From: Malania oleifera
Lineage: Eukaryota; Streptophyta; Magnoliopsida; Santalales; Ximeniaceae
Length of the DNA: 64,000 nt
Direction of reading: 5' to 3'
Assembly (NCBI RefSeq): GCF_029873635.1
Contig: NC_080422.1
Location: 3,824,001-3,888,000, forward strand
A program made the position numbers and the translations under genes. Positions within the stretch are counted from its first letter, which is position 1. Every line of letters starts with the position of its first letter. Below are positions 63,640 through 64,000 of this stretch, in pieces. The notes under the pieces are model-generated. The model worked only from the letters and a program-made list of their open reading frames with translations, was not told where the DNA came from and did no database searches.

Positions 63640-63813
63640 TAAGCTGTTAGAACCGGAGGAGCCCATGGGTGGGCTTAATACACATGAGTGAACACCAACT
63701 TGACTCAAAAGCTTAAGCCTATTAGGTCTTGAGTCCAACCATGTATATAAGCACCCATCATCCACTCTATTTTTTCAATGTGGGACAAGCTCACAAGTGG
63801 AATTAACATAAGC
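63640..63813. mobile_element. Small TRIM-like solo LTR
   Basis: A 164-bp unit (63645-63808) starts TGTTAGAACCGG and ends GGAATTAACA. It is flanked by perfect TAAGC duplications (63640-63644 and 63809-63813). It contains TATATAAGCACCC (promoter-like) and AATGTGGGACAAGCTCACAAGTGG, a phrase common in short plant TRIM LTRs. Nothing internal remains. Confidence 0.75.
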
Positions 63814-64000
63814 CACAATTCAACAACATGAATGGAGGCAGGTATTTGATTTAGGGGTGGCTTTGCAAACTAAGAAAATTTCAAAAAAGAAAAAGAAAAA
63901 TGTGGAATTCTGAATTTTAACCCACCCAATTGGTATAAGTTTTCATTCCTACCCTCACAAGTACTTACTCCATCATTACAGTATGGTAATACATAGATTT
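63814..64000. other. Window end, no feature
   Basis: It is AT-rich sequence without a recognisable gene or repeat. Confidence 0.5.

Overview
The window is nuclear DNA of a flowering plant, most likely a eudicot. Its genes have many GT-AG introns, and it carries plant-specific families: plastid-type beta-amylase, a PSY sulfated-peptide precursor, ER BiP with HDEL, and Cassandra/TRIM, RTE, L1, SINE and hAT repeats. Intergenic DNA is strongly AT-rich. The species cannot be named from sequence alone.

Four host genes are supported. (1) Positions 1-20829 (+): the 3' two-thirds of a glutamine-dependent NAD+ synthetase, ten exons in the window, with the start lying before base 1. Its second visible intron is 15.3 kb and is full of transposons. 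(2) Positions 22407-26391 (-): a complete eight-exon gene for the ER HSP70 chaperone BiP (667 residues, HDEL end). Its promoter carries a perfect plant unfolded-protein-response element about 220 bp upstream of the start codon. (3) Positions 45131-55643 (+): a four-exon plastid beta-amylase-like gene (540 residues). It keeps one catalytic glutamate but differs at three other active-site positions, and its 8.6-kb first intron holds an RTE LINE and a SINE. (4) Positions 62174-62669 (+): a three-exon gene for a 76-residue secreted PSY-type tyrosine-sulfated peptide precursor. These genes show no pathway link to each other; they are ordinary neighbours.

Most of the rest is mobile DNA. 3.0-7.3 kb: decayed Ty1/copia (- strand). 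8.26-8.84 kb: non-autonomous element with ATATATAT flanks, followed by a head-to-head SINE pair. 9459-15613: a hAT transposon with 8-bp target duplications and a decayed transposase gene; a second, 950-bp hAT-type element carrying a captured NLR leucine-rich-repeat fragment sits inside that gene. The copia copy at 3.1 kb supplies the unfilled target site. 28.1-28.9 kb: complete Cassandra TRIM element. 29.4-33.8 kb: decayed Ty3/gypsy gag-pro split by a 2086-bp solo LTR. 34.1-37.5 kb: L1-type LINE. 37.8-38.7 kb: related LTR fragment. 39.0-39.5 kb: CACTA-like subterminal repeats. 43.4 kb: Cassandra solo LTR. 56.6-57.1 kb: hAT-type MITE. 63.6-63.8 kb: small TRIM-like solo LTR. Two copies of an unclassified A-tailed repeat lie at 40.5 and 58.1 kb.

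The most notable items are the nested hAT pair with the captured immune-receptor fragment, the beta-amylase with altered catalytic positions, the PSY precursor, and an LTR family dense in TTCGTCGACGAA palindromes. I found no CRISPR array, tRNA or rRNA gene, and nothing I can defend as a wholly new system.
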